A program made the position numbers and the translations under genes. Shown piece after piece: positions 60,018 to 64,000 of a stretch of DNA of 64,000 nucleotides. The notes under the pieces were generated by a model, which saw only the letters and a list, made by a program, of their open reading frames with translations, was not told the origin of the DNA and searched no databases. The DNA is from Thamnaconus septentrionalis (Eukaryota > Chordata > Actinopteri > Tetraodontiformes > Monacanthidae). The stretch's first letter is position 1. Every line of letters begins with the position of its first letter. Location of the stretch: assembly GCA_009823395.1 (NCBI GenBank), contig CM020507.1, positions 10,840,001-10,904,000 of the forward strand, given 5' to 3'.

Positions 60018-60074
60018 AGGATGGATGGAGGGATGGAGGGACGGAGGGATGGAGGGATGGAGGGAGGGATGGAT
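60018..60074. repeat. (ATGGAGGG)n octanucleotide-type array
   Basis: Purine-rich tandem copies of ATGGAGGG and related tetramers over 57 bp. Confidence 0.93.
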
Positions 60075-60110
60075 ACGGCTGCTTAAAAAAAAGAGGGGAA
60101 GCACCGTCTT

Positions 60111-60136
60111 ACACACACACACACACACACACACAC
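60111..60136. repeat. (AC)13 microsatellite
   Basis: A perfect run. Confidence 0.95.
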
Positions 60137-62081
60137 TGTGTCGCCCAGCTATCTGCCGGCGCTGCGTCACACCCCCACCCTCCACACACCACTGCTCCAG
60201 CCATGCCCTCCCTCCTCCCCTCTCTCCCTCCCTCCCTCCTCCGCTCCTCCGTCTTCTTCCTCCCTCCTTTTGCAGCACTCGCGGCCCCGGCCCGCCGTGC
60301 CGACTGGACAAGAGGGGAGCGGGACAATGGCCGCCTTTGAGCCTCGCGGTCGAGAACACCGTGGAGAGACACTGGCCAGCTCTTTTTTTTTTTTTTTCCT
60401 TGTTCCTTTTTTGGGGCTGTATTGAAGTAGGCTAACGCTAAAGGCTAGTCTATTATTGGCACTGGTGGGAGCCTAGCGGAGCCAAAGCGGCCATTGTTTA
60501 ACTGCTTGTTTGTTTGTGGGGGTTTTTTTCACGTCACATCGCAGTGGGAACTTAAAAAAAAAAAAAAAACAACGGGAAAGGTTAGCTTTACATTTTTGTG
60601 AAACTGAGCGACGGCGGAAAAGGAAAACGTGAGAACTCCTCGTGTCGATAGCGATCAAGAGAAGCAGGTGACGTTGGACCCAAGAGCGGCACCACCAGAC
60701 GTCTGAAACTTGCACTCTGGAAGTCTGGACGGGAACCAAGACGATTGTCTGGCCCCCCCGAAGGCCGGCGCACAGTCGGCCTGTGTGTGTCTGCGAGGAA
60801 TTACCTCACGAGTCATTTACAAGCGGCTCCCGGCCGTCAATTAGGTCTTTATTCGCAGGCGAAGGGATGTGTTCCCCGCCGGGGTCTGTTCCCCAACACT
60901 GCTGCTGCTGCTGCCCAGCTAGAAAAACATCCCATTCACTCCCACGCAGGCCACCCCGAGTTAAAAAAGGAAAACGTTCAGTGCGACCGTCCGAACCCAG
61001 TCCACCATGAAAGGAATTATCTGTGGAAAATGTGTCTGGCCAAAAAATCGGAGCGCTCTCAATCGCCGCTGTCACATTTTCCACTTCAATACTCGGTGGC
61101 AGACTCGGCAGACTCGTTTTTTTCTGTGATTTGTTTTTTTTTGTTTTTTTTTTCAAACCGTCAGTTGTCCTGACCTTTACGTCTTCTGAGTCTGGGTGTG
61201 AGTCCTGAAAGTACAGCACGAACTTGACAGTAAATGTATTGAAAACAGAAAAAAGGGTTTTTGTTTTTTTGTTGTTGTTTTTTGGGGGGGGGTGGGCGCG
61301 TTAAATAAGGCTTCCATTTCTTAACTGCGCTTTTTGGAAGCGTTCAGGCTGAACGTCAGCGGGTGAAGGAGGCACGAGAGGCTTTTCTAGGTCTCTCAGT
61401 AGCGCCCCTCTCTGGCCAGGAGTGGTAGACCAGGCAGCTGTTATTACAGCTGCTGGGGAGCCTCCATCTTACTGGTTGGGGGGGGGTGTCCAAGCGCCAT
61501 TTTCAGACACACATGATTTGTTGTTTGCGGACCAATTGAGCACATCAGCAAATGTTCTTTCACTCACACGGCCGGCGGAACACTTGTCACATTCCTCTGA
61601 TCGGCGGACGCACTCTCTCCTGGCTCCTGGTCGCCATCGAGACGCCAAGCCGGCCGCTTAGCTCTCATTGGGCCGTCCGCAGCAACACTTTTTTTTTCAT
61701 TTCATAAAATTTTTATTTCAATTTTGTAATGTTTTTTCTGACTTTTGTAAATCGTCCCATTCAAACGTTTCAATCACCTTTCTTAGTCTGACATATTCAT
61801 GTTAGCAACGAATTTGTATGTTTAAAAAAGAATATATACATATAGCTTGGAGCACCAGTTTACTTCCTACAGACAGAAATCAACCTCAGATAAAAGAAAA
61901 AAAAAGATAAGGAGGCAGCAGTGAATTTTTCCGCAAACTTGAACAGCACGATGCGGTGAGGATGGCGGCGGACAACATCGAGCGGAGACTCAACCGAACT
62001 TGCGCCTATTGTTAGCGCTCTCAGCGGAGAGAGCCTGCGTCACGCAGCCAGCTCCACACCGGCGACGGCTGCGTGATGTGA
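60137..62081. other. anonymous noncoding sequence
   Basis: No gene supported. Several T-runs of 9-15 bases (60382, 61129, 61268), an A-run at 60554 and an AT-rich part from 61685 to 61920. Confidence 0.4.
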
Positions 62082-62255
62082 TTAATAGTTTATTGTTTCA
62101 GAGAGCAGATCAGCCGGCTGATAAAAGCGCTCCAGCTCTCCGTCTGACCTTGGGAGCGATTACCCTGAAAGCAAAAACCAGGCTGCTAGAATTTGGTTTC
62201 AAAGACGAGGCTGCGGAACGCGACGGAAATGGCCCGAGCTGCCATTCACCGCGAA
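62082..62255. promoter_or_regulatory. candidate regulatory block
   Basis: Repeat-free block with GTGATTAATAGTTTATTG, CTGATAAAAGCGC and GCGATTACCC. It lies immediately left of a retroposon-tail-like fragment. Motif content only. Confidence 0.22.
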
Positions 62256-62335
62256 CCAATACAATACAATAGAATAGATGTACTTTTTTGATCCCAAATT
62301 GGGAAACTATGCGTTTGAAGCACTAACAACAACAC
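62256..62335 (-). mobile_element. possible LINE 3'-tail remnant
   Basis: An AATAC/AATAG-type microsatellite (CCAATACAATACAATAGAAT) passes into ACTTTTTTGATCCCAAATTG and GGAAAC. This order, a short simple repeat then TTTATTGATCCC-xxx-GGGAAA, is typical for the 3' end of teleost LINE copies inserted on the opposite strand. No coding part of the element is visible. Confidence 0.45.
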
Positions 62336-62615
62336 AAAAAATGAGCAATACATTAATTACAAGAAACAGTCCACAATGGGGAAAAAAGGATCAGAGCTGT
62401 GCATCTAGTTTTCTTTTGTTTGCCAATTTTAAAAATTACAAACATAAGGAATTCATTCCAAAAATCAGGGTTTGAAACCTAGAACTTTTTTATGAATTCC
62501 ACATCATCCACAAGACCCATTAAAATGAAAATTAAAAATAAATATTTTCAGTTAAAAAAAATAATTCCAGCGTGAAACGTCTGCACACCTCTGGGTTGCC
62601 TCTGTTTCAGCAGTA

Positions 62616-62777
62616 TTAGCCGGTCGAAGGCGGCAGGCTGACCAGCAGGCGCCCCCGGCCACAGAGCAGCTTCTGTCCGCCGCGCAGCGAGTCCACAAGG
62701 GTCACGGCCACTCGTCCTCCCCCTCTCTCACTGTGCGCTGAAGAACAGCTGCCCTGCCAAGCACATTGACTGAGCAT
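62616..62777 (-). other. weak candidate small ORF or last exon, 53 codons
   Basis: On the minus strand an ATG at 62777-62775 opens a 53-codon frame ending in TAA at 62618-62616. From 62737 leftwards the codons are strikingly exon-like (GTG, CTG, GTC, AGC, CTG), giving HSERGGGRVAVTLVDSLRGG and then QKLLCGRGRLLVSLPPSTG. A plausible acceptor, GCTGTTCTTCAG, ends at 62738, so the frame could be a 122-nt terminal exon of a gene to the right. I do not recognise the peptide. The plus strand is also open over part of this GC-rich stretch, so chance is a serious alternative. Confidence 0.2.
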
Positions 62778-63405
62778 TGACTGCTGCCTGCTGGGCTCAT
62801 TTTCTAGTTAATAGAAAAAAAAAAAGGAAGGAGAAAAAACTAATTTCAGCAGAAAGTGCGTTTACAGGTCTGGCAGGGGAAAAAAAAGAAAATAGCACAA
62901 AGGTCGGTCTTAGTGTTTTGATTTTTCTTTAGATTTCCGAATATTTGTGTTTATTTTAAATCTAATAACCGCTCGCCTCTCCTTTGTGTCTCCTGCGCTC
63001 TCCGTCCCCGCAGCTCGGTCGGGGCTCGCGGCTGCCGGCGCCACGGGCGCCAAAGGAACGACGGAAGCGAGGAGTCATTAGCGAGAACTAATCAGCCCTC
63101 AGAAGCAGAGACAGAGGCGGAGGACAGGAGCCCGAGTGAAACACAGCTCCGAGCGAGCGGGGGGAGAGAAAAAATGATTGAGGGGACAGGAGGAGCGAGC
63201 TGGAGGGCAAACAAGCAGCCACGGGGGCAGTTTGGAAGGAAAGAAGGGCTGAATTAGTGAAAAACACAACAAAATCTGCCAGTTGGAGTCATAAAAAATA
63301 AGTTTCTATTGCCAGATCTCACTTTAGCATCTGTTTGAGGCAGATGGGGGGGACTCATCCCCTTCTTCATCCATGTGTGCCTTTGTTAGAGTACTGTCAG
63401 CGTTT

Positions 63406-63409
<4 letters not shown>
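62778..63409. other. anonymous noncoding sequence
   Basis: No gene supported. A pyrimidine-rich stretch followed by CAG at about 62975-63013 resembles an acceptor on the plus strand. The frame after it is only 25 codons and unrecognised. Confidence 0.35.

Positions 63410-63435
<26 letters not shown>
63410..63435. repeat. (AC)13 microsatellite
   Basis: A perfect run. Confidence 0.95.
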
Positions 63436-63440
<5 letters not shown>

Positions 63441-63839
63441 CAAGAGCGTGAGCCCCAGATTGACGGGACATTCATTGACGTCCCACTGGTCTATGACAGG
63501 TAATGAGAAGTCCAACGGCGCAGGATGTAATTATTCTGGCATCTCTGAGTCCGAGGAGCCCTCTGACCCCGCGGCTCCCTGCGCACTGAGCACGCAGGCG
63601 CACACAAGCACTCTCGCAAGGCTAAAAACATGCGCAGACAAAGGCGAGCCGGGCCGCGACAAAGGAAGAAAGTCCCGTCTCTTCCACGGCGCTGACGCAA
63701 CTGGCAAATTCATGCCTGGGTTACTCCTCATGGCGAGACTTAAAATACATATATATACATATATCAGACTTCAGAACCCAAAGCAGTTCTACGGAGGAGA
63801 AAAAAGGGGGTATCCAGACTGTTTGTTCAGCTCGGAATT

Positions 63840-63965
63840 ATGCAGCGAAACACAAAATCACCTTGAGCCATTTGCATGGCCGCGGCCGCAGCACACACAC
63901 AACTGTTTATGCTAATAACAGCCTCCACTTCAAGGGGAGGCTCTGCTACTTCCTAGATTGTCATT
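63840..63965. promoter_or_regulatory. candidate enhancer with POU octamer
   Basis: A perfect octamer ATTTGCAT at 63870-63877 is followed by TTTATGCTAATAACAG, which contains a second ATGCTAAT-type POU site, and by GATTGTCATTCACAGG. The block runs to the window edge. Noncoding. Confidence 0.33.
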
Positions 63966-64000
63966 CACAGGCCAACTTTCTGCTTCGTTATTCCTCGCCG

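Noticed and set aside
63014..63091. Plus-strand terminal exon after a CCCCGCAG acceptor
   Set aside because: Only 25 codons before a stop and the peptide is not recognisable.

Overview
The window looks like vertebrate nuclear DNA, most likely from a ray-finned (teleost) fish. Simple repeats are extremely dense: more than 40 (CA)n/(TG)n, (GA)n, (TA)n and triplet arrays in 64 kb. Interspersed-repeat fragments are few, short and of teleost type. CpG-bearing, moderately GC-rich unique sequence alternates with TAAT-rich blocks. I see no bacterial, phage or organellar gene organisation, no rRNA, no tRNA and no CRISPR array.

I could not recognise a single protein-coding gene. Nearly all long open frames are translations of tandem repeats, for example Ser-Leu from (AG)n, Cys-Val/His-Thr from (TG)n, Ser-Gln from CTGA/CTGG and Pro-Gly-Leu from a 14-bp minisatellite. 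Two short open stretches (32.5-32.8 kb on + and 62.6-62.8 kb on -) have somewhat exon-like codon composition and nearby splice-like signals. They are listed as weak candidates only. The window is best read as intergenic or intronic sequence, possibly the regulatory surroundings of a developmental gene whose exons lie outside.

Layout. 0-8.2 kb: TG/AC arrays and a perfect 154-bp (AG)77 tract followed by a C-rich/G-rich hairpin. 8.2-26 kb: mostly anonymous sequence with a teleost repeat copy (16.4-16.8 kb), a hAT-like terminus (21.2 kb) and several regulatory-looking blocks. 26-41 kb: TG/AC arrays, (CAG)13, a (TA)n tract, a repeat of the kind common in fish genomes (29.1-29.4 kb) and a well-preserved fold-back MITE-like element (39.9-40.2 kb). 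41-42 kb: a TAAT-rich block with two PBX-HOX-like sites. 43-54 kb: a tandem-repeat hot spot with a 28-unit 14-bp minisatellite, a 12-unit 18-bp minisatellite, a 38-unit tetranucleotide array, inverted AC/TG pairs and (CTG)20. 52.5-53.4 and 54.9-58.5 kb: the strongest enhancer-like unique blocks. 59-64 kb: a few arrays, a LINE-tail-like fragment, the weak minus-strand exon candidate and a POU-octamer-bearing block at the right edge.

I did not find a new biological system. The most notable items are structural: the fold-back element, the minisatellites and their higher-order organisation, hairpin-forming inverted dinucleotide pairs, and the candidate enhancers. Conservation cannot be judged from one sequence, so every enhancer call is an inference.
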